In this document: positions 7,549 through 16,264 of the stretch, piece after piece | How the letters are laid out: every line of letters begins with the position of its first letter | Position numbering within the stretch: the first letter of the stretch is position 1 | DNA from: Bradyrhizobium sp. SZCCT0231 | GTDB lineage: Bacteria; Pseudomonadota; Alphaproteobacteria; Rhizobiales; Xanthobacteraceae | Reading direction: 5' to 3' | Assembly (NCBI RefSeq): GCF_018130245.1 | Contig: NZ_JAFCKP010000011.1 | Location: 124,001 to 188,000 of the forward strand | DNA length: 64,000 nt | Position numbers and translations under genes: made by a program | Notes under the pieces: generated by a model | Databases searched by the model: none | The model's input: the letters and a program-made list of their open reading frames with translations, nothing else | Told to the model about the DNA's origin: nothing

Positions 7549-10122
7549 TCACGCCCGCTGCACGAAACTGTCCACGACCTTCTTCTCGCCGGCCTTGTCG
7601 AAGGCGATGGTGAGCTTGTTGCCGTCGATCTTGGTGACGCGGCCGTAGCCGAATTTCTGATGGAACACGCGGTCGGACAGTGAGAACTCCGAGGTGGTGC
7701 CGGTCGATTTGGCGACCAGCTCGCCCTCGATGGTCAGGGGACCGCGGCGGCGCGAGGAGAAGCTGCCGAAATCGGGGCCTGATGATGAGGAGGATGAGAA
7801 CGTCGCGGCTTCTTCCTCGAAGCCGCCGCTTCTGCCGCCGCCACGATTTCGGTTAGCCTGCGCGCGCTGCCAGCCCGGCGTCGAATAGCTGGAGCCGAAG
7901 GCTTCCATGTCGTCGAAGCGCGAGGCGCCGTAGCCGCCGGTGCCGCCCCAGGCCGAGCCGCCCTTGGATTCCGTGATCTCGACATTGGCTGCCGGCAATT
8001 CATCGAGGAAGCGCGACGGGATCGTGGTCGACCAGGTGCCGTGAATCCGGCGGTTGGTGGCAAAATAGATTTTTGCGCGGCGGCGCGCCCGGGTCAGGCC
8101 GACATGGCCGAGCCGGCGCTCTTCTTCCAGGCCGGCGCGGCCCTGTTCGTCCAGCGTGCGCTGGCTCGGGAACAGGCCTTCCTCCCAGCCCGGCAGGAAC
8201 ACGTTGTCGAATTCGAGCCCCTTGGCCGAATGCAGCGTCATCAGCGACACGGCGTCGTCCTCGGCGCCGCCCTCGCGGTCCATCACCAGCGAGATGTGCT
8301 CCAAAAACCCTTGCAGGTTCTCGAACTCCTCCATCGAGCGCACGAGCTCTTTCAGGTTCTCCAGCCGGCCCGCGGCGTCCGCCGAACGGTCCTTCTGCCA
8401 CATCTCGGTATAGCCGCTCTCGTCGAGCACGATCTGGGCGAGGTCGGTATGCGCGGTGACCTCGCGCTGGGCGCGCCAGCGGTCGAACTGGGCGACGAGG
8501 TCGCGCAAGGAACCGCGCGCCTTCGGCTTCAGCTCGTCGGTCTCGACCACGGCGCGCGCCGCCTCGAACAAGGGAATGCGGCGCTTGCGGGCGTGGTCGT
8601 GCAGCATCTGCACGGTGGCATCGCCAAGCCCGCGCTTGGGCGTATTGACGATGCGCTCGAAGGCGAGATCGTCGGCCGGCGAATTGATGACGCGCAGATA
8701 AGCCAGCGCGTCGCGGATCTCGGCGCGCTCGTAGAAGCGCGGGCCGCCGATGACGCGGTAGGGCAGGCCGAGCGTGACGAAGCGGTCTTCGAACTCGCGC
8801 ATCTGGTAGGAGGCGCGCACGAGAATGGCGATCTCGTTGAGCTTCTCGCCCTGGCGCTGCAGCTGCTCGATCTCCTCGCCGATGCCGCGCGCTTCCTCTT
8901 CCGAATCCCAGGAGCCCGTGACCGTGACCTTCTCGCCGTCCTGGTCCTCGGTGCGCAGCGTCTTGCCGAGCCGGCCTTCATTGTGCGCGATCAGATGCGA
9001 GGCGGCGGCGAGGATGTGGCCGGTCGAGCGGTAATTGCGCTCGAGGCGAATGACCTTGGCGCCGGGGAAATCATGGTCGAAGCGCAGGATGTTGTCGACC
9101 TCGGCGCCGCGCCAGCCATAGATCGACTGGTCGTCGTCGCCGACGCAGCAGATGTTTTTGACGTGGTTCTTCTCCATCTCCCCGTCCTTCACGGGGAGAG
9201 GGTCGGGGTGAGAGGCTCTCTCCAAGAGCGCGGTCTGCGGAGAGTCCCCCTCACCCGCCGCGCTTTGCGCGTCGGCCTCTCCCCGCAAGCGGGGAGAGGC
9301 GAAGGACGGAGACGACGGCGCCTGCGACAGCAGCCGCAGCCACAGATATTGCGCGACGTTGGTGTCTTGGTACTCGTCCACCAGGATGAACTTGAAGCGC
9401 TGCTGGTACTGCCTGAGGATGTCAGGATGCTCGCGGAAGATCCGGATGTTCTCCAGCAGGAGATCGCCGAAATCGGCCGCGTTCAGAATCTTCAGCCGCT
9501 CCTGGTAGCTCGCATAGAGCTTGCCGCCTTTGCCATTGGCGAAGACAGCAGCCTCGCCCGATGGCACCTGCGCTGGGCTCAGGCCGCGGTTCTTCCAGCC
9601 GTCGATCAGGCCGGCCAGCATGCGCGCCGGCCAGCGCTTGTCGTCGATGTTCTCGGCCTGCAGCAGCTGCTTGAGCAGCCGGACCTGGTCGTCGACATCG
9701 AGCACGGTGAAGTTCGACTTGAGCTGCGCCAGCTCGGCATGGAAACGCAGGATGCGGCCGCCGATGGAGTGGAAGGTGCCGAGCCACGGCATGCCTTCGA
9801 CCGCGTGGCCGAGCATCTGTCCGAGCCGGTGCTTCATCTCGCGCGCGGCCTTGTTGGTGAAGGTCACCGACAGGATCTCGGCGGGGCGGGCGCGGCCCTG
9901 ACTCAGGATATGGGCGATGCGCGTGGTCAGCACCCGTGTCTTGCCGGTGCCGGCGCCGGCCAGCACCAGGACCGGGCCGTCCAATGTCTCCACGGCGTCG
10001 CGCTGCTCCGGATTGAGCCCGGAGAGGTATTTTGGGCCCACCGAGGCGCGCGCACGCGCGGCGATGCCGCCGGCTGCGGGCTGGTGGTTGGGTACGCCTG
10101 TGATCTTGCTCGGCTCGGTCAT
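7549..10122 (-). CDS. uvrD: ATP-dependent DNA helicase UvrD/PcrA (superfamily 1)
   Basis: An 857-residue 3'-5' helicase with all SF1A motifs: Walker A LVLAGAGTGKTRV (about 50-62), TFTNKAAREM, DEYQDTN (249-255), GDDDQSIYGWRGA (from 328), the LERNYRS motif, TLHSAKGLEFDNVFL and the C-terminal EERRLGHVGLTRAR. The C-terminus ends in a PcrA-like small beta domain (VFHQKFGYGRVTKIDGNKL). It unwinds DNA in nucleotide-excision and mismatch repair. Between motifs II and III there are about 45 extra residues encoded by an in-frame palindromic repeat (9175-9308). ATG 10122 is chosen by conservation; ATG 10131 is possible. Confidence 0.92.
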   Translation of the reverse strand: MTEPSKITGVPNHQPAAGGIAARARASVGPKYLSGLNPEQRDAVETLDGPVLVLAGAGTGKTRVLTTRIAHILSQGRARPAEILSVTFTNKAAREMKHRLGQMLGHAVEGMPWLGTFHSIGGRILRFHAELAQLKSNFTVLDVDDQVRLLKQLLQAENIDDKRWPARMLAGLIDGWKNRGLSPAQVPSGEAAVFANGKGGKLYASYQERLKILNAADFGDLLLENIRIFREHPDILRQYQQRFKFILVDEYQDTNVAQYLWLRLLSQAPSSPSFASPRLRGEADAQSAAGEGDSPQTALLERASHPDPLPVKDGEMEKNHVKNICCVGDDDQSIYGWRGAEVDNILRFDHDFPGAKVIRLERNYRSTGHILAAASHLIAHNEGRLGKTLRTEDQDGEKVTVTGSWDSEEEARGIGEEIEQLQRQGEKLNEIAILVRASYQMREFEDRFVTLGLPYRVIGGPRFYERAEIRDALAYLRVINSPADDLAFERIVNTPKRGLGDATVQMLHDHARKRRIPLFEAARAVVETDELKPKARGSLRDLVAQFDRWRAQREVTAHTDLAQIVLDESGYTEMWQKDRSADAAGRLENLKELVRSMEEFENLQGFLEHISLVMDREGGAEDDAVSLMTLHSAKGLEFDNVFLPGWEEGLFPSQRTLDEQGRAGLEEERRLGHVGLTRARRRAKIYFATNRRIHGTWSTTIPSRFLDELPAANVEITESKGGSAWGGTGGYGASRFDDMEAFGSSYSTPGWQRAQANRNRGGGRSGGFEEEAATFSSSSSSGPDFGSFSSRRRGPLTIEGELVAKSTGTTSEFSLSDRVFHQKFGYGRVTKIDGNKLTIAFDKAGEKKVVDSFVQRA
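9175..9308. repeat. Palindromic repeat element inserted in frame within uvrD
   Basis: Two hairpins, TCTCCCCGT/ACGGGGAGA (9177-9185/9191-9199) and GCCTCTCCCCGC-aa-GCGGGGAGAGGC (9275-9300), bracket the segment. The second is almost identical to the intergenic repeat at 1989-2010. The segment keeps the helicase frame open and encodes a Ser/Pro/Glu-rich stretch of about 45 residues. Confidence 0.75.
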
Positions 10123-10366
10123 GCGAATCATTGGCCCCACGATGGCACCGCGGGGTGACGGAAGGGAGCCTTCATAACAGGGATTGGTGCCTATATGGGG
10201 CGCCGGGACAGGTTTTCCACGTGCGCGGCAGGCCGATTTGTTCCTGCGAAGGCCGCGAATTTCGGCCCCGCGCGGGCCGGAACCATCGTTCCCGCGTCGA
10301 GATTGTCAGGGCAGGTGGCGCGGCCAGCCGCGTCGACGCAGACAACATCAAGACGAGGGTTTGACC

Positions 10367-10540
10367 ATGCTAGGCTGGGTTGTGACGTTTCTGGTTATCG
10401 CACTGATCGCCGGCATCCTGGGCTTCGGCGGCGTCGCCGGCGCTTCGATCGAGATCGCCAAGATCATCTTCTTCATCGCCGTTGTCCTGTTCCTGGTCTC
10501 GGCCGTGGTCGGCCTCGCCCGCGGCCGCACCAGGGTGTAG
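10367..10540 (+). CDS. DUF1328 small membrane protein
   Basis: A 57-residue protein with two hydrophobic helices and the family features MLGWVVTFLVIALIAGILGF and GASIEIAKIIFFIAVVLF, ending in a short basic tail. DUF1328 (YtjA-type) proteins are inner-membrane proteins of unknown function. The ATG at 10367 follows AGACGAGGG. It is divergent from uvrD, separated by 244 bp. Confidence 0.85.
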   Translation: MLGWVVTFLVIALIAGILGFGGVAGASIEIAKIIFFIAVVLFLVSAVVGLARGRTRV

Positions 10541-10557
10541 GTGCTTCCCTGCGGCCA

Positions 10558-10718
10558 TCCTTCGAGACGCCCGCCTCCGGCGGGCCCTCAGGATGAGGGC
10601 GGAGTGTGGGACAGCAGTTTCAACGGGCACAGATGCCGCTTAGCCTCATCTTGAGGGACCGCCACCGGGTCCGCGCAAAGCGCGGCCCGATGACAGGCTC
10701 CGCGGTCGTCTCGAAGGA
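10558..10718. repeat. Nested palindromic intergenic repeat
   Basis: Perfect 12-bp outer arms TCCTTCGAGACG (10558-10569) and CGTCTCGAAGGA (10707-10718) enclose inner arms CCCTCAGGATGAGG (10585-10598) and CCTCATCTTGAGGG (10644-10657, 13 of 14 paired). It lies between the convergent DUF1328 and thioesterase genes. Confidence 0.75.
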
Positions 10719-10771
10719 CGAGGCGCGCGCTCAGCTGCTGCTAACTAACGCCGTAAGCGATCTCGCTGAAC

Positions 10772-11278
10772 TTACCGCTTCGCGGGCATCGCCACGCTGC
10801 GGCCGATGCCTTCGGGGCGCACCAGGGCGCTGTGTGCTCTGGCGATGCCAGCAATGCGCTGCTGGATGTCGGGCGGAAGCGGCGCAACGCGCCGCGCGTT
10901 CATGTCCATGTGCAGCGACATGTTTTCGGACGTCGCCGACAGCCAGCCCTCGGCGCCGTGCCGCATCTCCTCGAACGTGTGCAGCCGCTTGTCGTCGGCC
11001 TCCAGCAACCAGACCAGGATCTGCACGGGATCGCCGAGATGGATCTCGCGCAGATACCGCACATGGCATTCGGCGGTGAAGCTCGAGCCGCCTCGCTCCT
11101 TCATGTAGGCCGGCCCCATCCCGAGCTCGAGCCAGAACTCGTCGATGGCCCGGTCGAACATGACGTTGTAATAGGCCATGTTGAGATGGCCGTTATAGTC
11201 GATCCATTGCGGCTCGACCTGCATGATCGAGGAGCGGAACGGCCCTGCGATGGGCGCTGTGGCGGCAGTCTCCGGCAT
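10772..11278 (-). CDS. Acyl-CoA thioesterase, 4HBT hotdog fold
   Basis: A 168-residue single hotdog-domain protein. The catalytic-type motif WIDYNGHLNMAYYNVMFDRA contains the Asp-Tyr-Asn-Gly-His of 4HBT thioesterases. DDKRLHTFEEMRH resembles the thioesterases linked to carnitine/betaine degradation. It is expected to hydrolyse an acyl-CoA in the cytoplasm; the substrate is not determined. ATG 11278 is just upstream of the domain. It is divergent from the FAD-linked dehydrogenase gene with an 85-bp shared promoter region. Confidence 0.75.
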   Translation of the reverse strand: MPETAATAPIAGPFRSSIMQVEPQWIDYNGHLNMAYYNVMFDRAIDEFWLELGMGPAYMKERGGSSFTAECHVRYLREIHLGDPVQILVWLLEADDKRLHTFEEMRHGAEGWLSATSENMSLHMDMNARRVAPLPPDIQQRIAGIARAHSALVRPEGIGRSVAMPAKR

Positions 11279-11363
11279 GTGTCCTTCCCAAGCTATGCGT
11301 CCGGTCCCTTGACTTGACCGGTTATATGTCCTTTGCCACGGTTGTTCTGTCGGGAGGAATTCC

Positions 11364-12788
11364 GTGGGTACGACCATCACCAATAATCCGCCGCGGCCGG
11401 CGCCGAAAGCCCTCGCAAGCGCACTGGAGCAGCTTGCCGCACGCTTCGGCAACCGCCTCATCACCTCGCAGGCCGTCCGCGAGCAGCACGGCCATACCAC
11501 CACATGGATCCCCAACCAGCCGCCTGATGGCGTGGTGATGGCGCAGGAGACCGCCGACATCCAGGACGTGGTGCGGATCTGCGCGAAGAACCGCGTGCCC
11601 GTCATCGCCTTCGGCACCGGCACCTCGCTGGAGGGCCAGGTCAACGCGCCCGCCGGCGGCATCTCGATCGACCTGCGCGACATGAACAAGGTGCTCGCGG
11701 TGCATGCCGAGGACCTCGACTGCGTGATCCAGCCCGGCGTCACCCGCAAGGCGCTGAACGAGCATCTGCGCGACCAGGGCCTGTTCTTCCCGATCGATCC
11801 CGGCGCGGATGCCTCGCTCGGCGGCATGGCCTCGACCCGCGCCTCCGGCACCAACGCGGTGCGCTACGGCACCATGCGCGACAGCGTGCTGGCGCTCAAG
11901 GTGGTGCGCGGCGACGGCGAGATCATTACCACAGGCACGCGCGCAAAGAAATCCGCGGCGGGCTACGACCTGACGCATCTGTTCGTCGGCGCCGAAGGCA
12001 CGCTCGGCATCATCTCGGAATTGACCATCCGCCTGCGCGGCATTCCCGAGACCATCGCGGCCGGCGCGGTCTCGTTCGAGACCGTGCACGGCGCCTGTCA
12101 GGCCGTCATCCTGGCGATCCAGACCGGCATTCCCGTCGCGCGCATCGAGCTGCTCAATGCGGCACAGGTGAAGGCCTGCAATGCCTACTCGAAGCTGACG
12201 CTGCCGGAAACGCCGCTGCTGCTGCTGGAATTCCACGGCAGCGAGATCGAGGTCGCCGAGCAGTCGAAGGCCTTCGGCGAGATCGCAAAGGAGTGCGGCG
12301 GCGGCGATTTCTCCTGGACCACCAAGCCGGAGGACCGCACCAAGCTGTGGCAGGCGCGGCACGACGCCTATTGGTCGGTGAAGGCGCTGCGGCCCGGCGA
12401 CAGCATCGGCGTGGTCGCGACCGACGTCTGCGTGCCGATCTCGCGGCTCGCCGACTGCGTCAGCGAGACCGAGGAGGATCTCAAGCGCCTCAATTTGCTG
12501 TCGCCGATCGTCGGTCATGTCGGCGACGGCAATTTCCACTGCTCGCTGGTCTGCGACACCAACGATGCCGAGGAGATGGCGCGCGGCGAGGAGTTCATGC
12601 ATCGCCTGGTCGAGCGCGCGCAGGCGATGGACGGCACCTGTACCGGCGAGCACGGCATCGGCCAGGGCAAGCAGAAATATCTCAAGGCCGAGCTCGGCCC
12701 CGAAGCGCTCGATGCGATGCGGGCCCTGAAGCAGGCGCTCGATCCGCTCAACATCTTCAACCCCGGCAAGATCGTGCCGGAGGCTTAA
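11364..12788 (+). CDS. FAD-linked D-2-hydroxyacid (D-lactate/glycolate-type) dehydrogenase
   Basis: A 474-residue flavoprotein of the GlcD/Dld family. An N-terminal FAD-binding PCMH domain spans about 60-240 (FGTGTSLEGQVNAPAGGISI, ADASLGGMASTRASGTNAVR, HLFVGAEGTLGII). The C-terminal FAD-oxidase domain carries VGHVGDGNFHCSLV and CTGEHGIGQGKQKYL and ends ALDPLNIFNPGKIVP. Relatives oxidise D-lactate to pyruvate and pass electrons to cytochrome c or quinone. The start is GTG, with GGGAGGA 5 bp upstream (11352-11358). No glcE or glcF follows, which favours a single-subunit D-lactate dehydrogenase. Confidence 0.85.
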   Translation: MGTTITNNPPRPAPKALASALEQLAARFGNRLITSQAVREQHGHTTTWIPNQPPDGVVMAQETADIQDVVRICAKNRVPVIAFGTGTSLEGQVNAPAGGISIDLRDMNKVLAVHAEDLDCVIQPGVTRKALNEHLRDQGLFFPIDPGADASLGGMASTRASGTNAVRYGTMRDSVLALKVVRGDGEIITTGTRAKKSAAGYDLTHLFVGAEGTLGIISELTIRLRGIPETIAAGAVSFETVHGACQAVILAIQTGIPVARIELLNAAQVKACNAYSKLTLPETPLLLLEFHGSEIEVAEQSKAFGEIAKECGGGDFSWTTKPEDRTKLWQARHDAYWSVKALRPGDSIGVVATDVCVPISRLADCVSETEEDLKRLNLLSPIVGHVGDGNFHCSLVCDTNDAEEMARGEEFMHRLVERAQAMDGTCTGEHGIGQGKQKYLKAELGPEALDAMRALKQALDPLNIFNPGKIVPEA

Positions 12789-12890
12789 GGCCTGCGCAGC
12801 CAGGAATCCGGAACTTTAGGCAATCTTGCCGGTTCCAATTCCCGCCAAGCTCCGATGCCTCAATGGCAGGGCTGTGCGCGGGAGGGTGCG

Positions 12891-14189
12891 ATGGTGCGAC
12901 CGGTCGTTGGAATTGCCGCGGTGGCCTTTGCCTGCATGCTGGCGGGTGCGGCGCTGGCGAAGGGCGGACACGGAGGTGGCCATGGCGGTGGCCATGGAGG
13001 CGGGCACGGCGGTGGTCATCACGGCGGCGGCCATTTCCGTGGGCACGGCGGCGGGCAAGCGCATGGCGGCGGGCATCATCGCGGAATGCGGTTCACAACC
13101 GGCGCCCGGCGTGGCGGTCCGAATTTCGGTCAGATCCGCAATGCCGCGATACGGCCGGCGAACTTCCGCAATGCGCTGAACGCCAGCGCATTGCGCAACG
13201 GCCGTCTGATCAGCAACCCGGCGGCGCGCGCGCAGATCGCCGCGGCGGCCGCACTCGCCGGCTGGAGCGGCGCAAGCAGCGGATGGTGGCAACATCCGGG
13301 TGGCGGCTATGGCTGGGTCGGACCGCTGTTCTGGCCGTTCGCCTATAACGATCTCTACGATTACGCGATCTGGGGCGACGGGCTCGGCTTCTGGGGCTAT
13401 GGCTATCCGGACATCTATGCCGGCATTTTCGGCCCCTATGGCTATGATCGCCTGTCAGCCTATCTGCCGCAGCAGCCGCAAGGACGAAGGCGGGCGCGCA
13501 GCGCGCCGCTCGATCAGCTCTGCGGCAGCGACCGCCGCGCCATTGTCGGCCTGCCGATCGATCAGATCGCAGCCGCGGTGCAGCCGACGGATGCGCAAGG
13601 CGCCGCTCTCGATGCGCTCGGCAACGCCTCGATCGACGCGGCAGCTTTGATCCGCACATCCTGTCCGACGCAAGCCGCAGCGACCGCCCCGGGGCGGCTC
13701 GCGGCGATGCAGCAGCGTGTCGAAGCCATGCAGAAGGCCGTCGATCTGGTCCAGCCCGCGCTCGACACGTTCTATGGTTCGCTTAACGACGAGCAGAAGG
13801 CGCGCTTCAATGCGCTGGCCGACGATCAGCGTCGTGCCACGGCATCGAACAATGCGGGCGGATCGTCGGTGCAGAATTGCAGCGCGTCCGCCGCGTTCGA
13901 TTGGCCTTCCGCCACGATCGAAGAAAGACTTCGTCCCAACGACACCCAGCGCGCGGCGCTCCAGGTGCTCCAGGACACCAGCGCCAAAGTCAGCGCATCG
14001 CTCAAGGCGGCCTGCGAGCCCAATGAGGTGATGACGCCGCCGGCGCGCATGGCCGCGATCCGCAAGCGGCTCGACGTGATGCTGGACGGGATCAAGTCGG
14101 TGCGCGCGGCGCTCGACGATTTCTACGCCACGCTGAACGACGAGCAGAAGGCGCAGTTCGAGGCGATCGGCCCGCGCCGCATCTCCTGA
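12891..14189 (+). CDS. Secreted Gly/His-rich protein with LTXXQ-like (Spy/CpxP-type) repeats
   Basis: A 432-residue exported protein. The signal peptide MVRPVVGIAAVAFACMLAGA precedes a low-complexity GGHGGG-repeat segment (bases about 12965-13085) that could bind metal. An aromatic Gly/Tyr-rich stretch (YGYPDIYAGIFGPYGYDRL) follows. The C-terminal half contains two homologous blocks of about 120 residues, each starting with a Cys-containing segment and ending FYGSLNDEQKARFNAL or FYATLNDEQKAQFEAI, as in the LTXXQ family. A role in envelope stress is inferred. ATG 12891 has GGGAGGG upstream. Confidence 0.75.
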   Translation: MVRPVVGIAAVAFACMLAGAALAKGGHGGGHGGGHGGGHGGGHHGGGHFRGHGGGQAHGGGHHRGMRFTTGARRGGPNFGQIRNAAIRPANFRNALNASALRNGRLISNPAARAQIAAAAALAGWSGASSGWWQHPGGGYGWVGPLFWPFAYNDLYDYAIWGDGLGFWGYGYPDIYAGIFGPYGYDRLSAYLPQQPQGRRRARSAPLDQLCGSDRRAIVGLPIDQIAAAVQPTDAQGAALDALGNASIDAAALIRTSCPTQAAATAPGRLAAMQQRVEAMQKAVDLVQPALDTFYGSLNDEQKARFNALADDQRRATASNNAGGSSVQNCSASAAFDWPSATIEERLRPNDTQRAALQVLQDTSAKVSASLKAACEPNEVMTPPARMAAIRKRLDVMLDGIKSVRAALDDFYATLNDEQKAQFEAIGPRRIS

Positions 14190-14222
14190 ACGCCGCGAGC
14201 AATCGAAGACCACGGGTGGGCA

Positions 14223-14588
14223 ATGAAATGGTTCGCAAGGCCGGCACCGGCCGACATCTGGGACGAGCCAATCGGGCGGCCGATCGGCGATATCGAAGCA
14301 GCCGACCGAATTCGCAATATCTGCCAGGCTGCGCGGGCGATCGCCGAAGCCGCCGGAGCTTCAGCGCAGACCGGCACGCGCGAGCGCTATGAACGCGCGG
14401 CCCGCACCGCGATGGAGATCGCGATGAAGATCTCCGACGATCTGATCCGCGACGACGCCGTCCGCCGCATCGTCGATCTCTGCATGAAGGCCGACGACAT
14501 CAAGACCGCCCAGATATTGTCACGTGCAATCCAGGCAGCCTGGATCCGGGAGGCTGTCCAGCGGGACTATCCGACTCTGTCGCAGTAG
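14223..14588 (+). CDS. Conserved hypothetical protein
   Basis: A 121-residue, mainly helical protein without signal peptide or membrane segment. It contains an Ala-rich helix (RNICQAARAIAEAAGASAQ) and a charged helical C-terminal half. I do not recognise a family. It starts 33 bp after the LTXXQ protein on the same strand and may share its transcript. The base composition is like its neighbours. Confidence 0.6.
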   Translation: MKWFARPAPADIWDEPIGRPIGDIEAADRIRNICQAARAIAEAAGASAQTGTRERYERAARTAMEIAMKISDDLIRDDAVRRIVDLCMKADDIKTAQILSRAIQAAWIREAVQRDYPTLSQ

Positions 14589-14642
14589 ATCCGGCTCGCG
14601 CGGTTGGCGCGAGCGCGGATGTCGTGCTTGTGCCGGACTGGC

Positions 14643-16124
14643 TCAGTATCTGCGGTGCCCGCCCCCATAATTGTCTCCGCCGCGGCCGCCCATTCCCATG
14701 CCGAGGCCGATCCCAACGCCGATGCCGATGCCCTGCATCACAGCCTCGGGCGGCGGGCCGCGGTCCGGCGGCGGCGCGCGCTCGTAGACCACCTGGTCGG
14801 ACGGCGGTCGTCGCTTGGGCGGCGTCTCGACCACCTTGCGCTTCGGCGGGGCCTCGTCGACGCGCTTCTTGATCACGGGCGAGACCGATGGGTTGACCGG
14901 CGTTGCCGGTGTCGCGGGCGCCGAGCACGGGCAGGTCGGAGCCATCGCGACCGCGACGGGCGTCGCCGCGGCGGCCACGGGCAGGGCGTAGTTGCGGTTC
15001 TGCACGCGCAGCAGCAGCCGGCGCGCGGTTGCCGCGAGATCGCTGTTGTCCCAGTTCGCGAGATAAGCCTCGAACGAGGCGCGGGTGTTGATGGCGGTGG
15101 CACGCTCCCACGCCAGCATCTGGCGACGCCGCTCCAGCACCGTGCGCAGGCGCGGCGTACGGGTGTCCTGAGCGTACAGCTCGATATAGGCCTGATACGC
15201 CTCCACGCTGTCCTCGGTGATCACGAGCTCATAGGCGGCCATGGCCGGCTTGCCCTGCAACGTCTTGCGCCATTCCTCGACGCTGCGCGTGCCGCCGGCG
15301 AGCGCCATCGCGGATGCGCCGGGAAGAGCGGGCGTGCTGCCGCTGCTCTCGCCGAAGAACTTGAAGTCGGTGGTCAGCGAGGAGCTTTCCCAGGGGATCT
15401 GCCGCCCGTCGGTCGATTGCGCCACGGCGACGCGGATGCGCTTGAAGACTTCCTCGATCGGCAGATTGGGCTGCTTGGCGATGGTCAGTGCAGCCGTGGT
15501 GTAGGGGCTGTCGATGCCGTTGCCGTCCTCGGCCTCGGCGCCGGGCGAGGTCGAATAGGAGATGAAGGAGCCGGGCGCGCCGGCCTTGGTGTCGACGATC
15601 GCAAGTCCGTGGCCGGCGCCGCTGAGCGCCGGGAACGGATTGTTGCGGCAGGCATCGAGCATGAAGATGCGCGCCCGCGTCGGCAGCGCGCCGAGCGTGT
15701 TGAGCAGATCGTTCAGCCGCACGCCCTGCAGCGGAATGTCGGCCTCGCGCTTGGGGTCGAGATCGACAGGCACCAGATAGTTCTCGCCGTCGATCTGAAG
15801 GCCGTGGCCGGCATAGAACACCAGCGCGACGGTGTCGGCACCGCTGGCGCCGACCTTGCCGGCGAAGTCCGAGATCGCCGCGCGCATCTCGGTCTGCGCC
15901 AAATTGGCCGCCGTGGTGACGGTGAAGCCGGCACTGCCGAGCAGCTCGGTCATGCCCTTGGCGTCGTTGGCGGCGTTGGGCAGCTCCGGCACGGTGCGAT
16001 AGGCCGATTGGCCGATCACCAGCGCAAGCCGCGCTTCCGCGGCGGCCTCCGTTGGCGTCGTCAGTTGGGTGAGTGCGAGAAGGCCGGAAGCAATCAGAAA
16101 ATTGGATAAGGTTGGACGGCGCAT
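14643..16124 (-). CDS. Secreted caspase-like (peptidase C14) protein
   Basis: A 493-residue protein with an N-terminal signal peptide (cleavage near residue 29) and a caspase p20-like domain at about 30-250. The dyad is intact: His107 in YAGHGLQ and Cys159 in LDACRNNPF. A helical middle segment rich in Arg/Ala follows, then a Pro-rich linker and a Gly-rich tail ending in GGDNYGGGHRRY. Bacterial members of this type are usually periplasmic proteases of unknown role. GGAGGT sits 7 bp before the ATG. No gasdermin, TPR or CHAT-type defence partner is adjacent. Confidence 0.8.
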   Translation of the reverse strand: MRRPTLSNFLIASGLLALTQLTTPTEAAAEARLALVIGQSAYRTVPELPNAANDAKGMTELLGSAGFTVTTAANLAQTEMRAAISDFAGKVGASGADTVALVFYAGHGLQIDGENYLVPVDLDPKREADIPLQGVRLNDLLNTLGALPTRARIFMLDACRNNPFPALSGAGHGLAIVDTKAGAPGSFISYSTSPGAEAEDGNGIDSPYTTAALTIAKQPNLPIEEVFKRIRVAVAQSTDGRQIPWESSSLTTDFKFFGESSGSTPALPGASAMALAGGTRSVEEWRKTLQGKPAMAAYELVITEDSVEAYQAYIELYAQDTRTPRLRTVLERRRQMLAWERATAINTRASFEAYLANWDNSDLAATARRLLLRVQNRNYALPVAAAATPVAVAMAPTCPCSAPATPATPVNPSVSPVIKKRVDEAPPKRKVVETPPKRRPPSDQVVYERAPPPDRGPPPEAVMQGIGIGVGIGLGMGMGGRGGDNYGGGHRRY

Positions 16125-16264
16125 GATGTCACCTCCATCGGCAATGCGCGCGATGATGTCACTTTTTCTAGGCCCGCGCCATGAGGCCGTCTGTGCGCTG
16201 GATCACGCAGCCCGCGGCAAAATGGGGCAGGCCCAGTCAATGCCGGGCGCCCGGTACGGCGGCC

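Noticed and set aside
8041-10158. Long open frame (705 codons) opposite uvrD
   Set aside because: It is a mirror of the helicase coding sequence in a GC-rich genome, with low-complexity Arg/Ala/Glu/Gly composition, no domain and no ribosome site. The minus-strand frame has all helicase motifs.
12965-13085. Tandem GGHGGG-type repeat, possible CRISPR or VNTR
   Set aside because: It is a codon-level repeat within the secreted LTXXQ-type protein; there are no spacers and the frame is continuous.
14643-16124. Caspase-gasdermin type antiphage system
   Set aside because: The caspase-like protein is secreted and has no gasdermin, NLR or CHAT neighbours; the flanking genes are a hypothetical protein and an ABC receptor.
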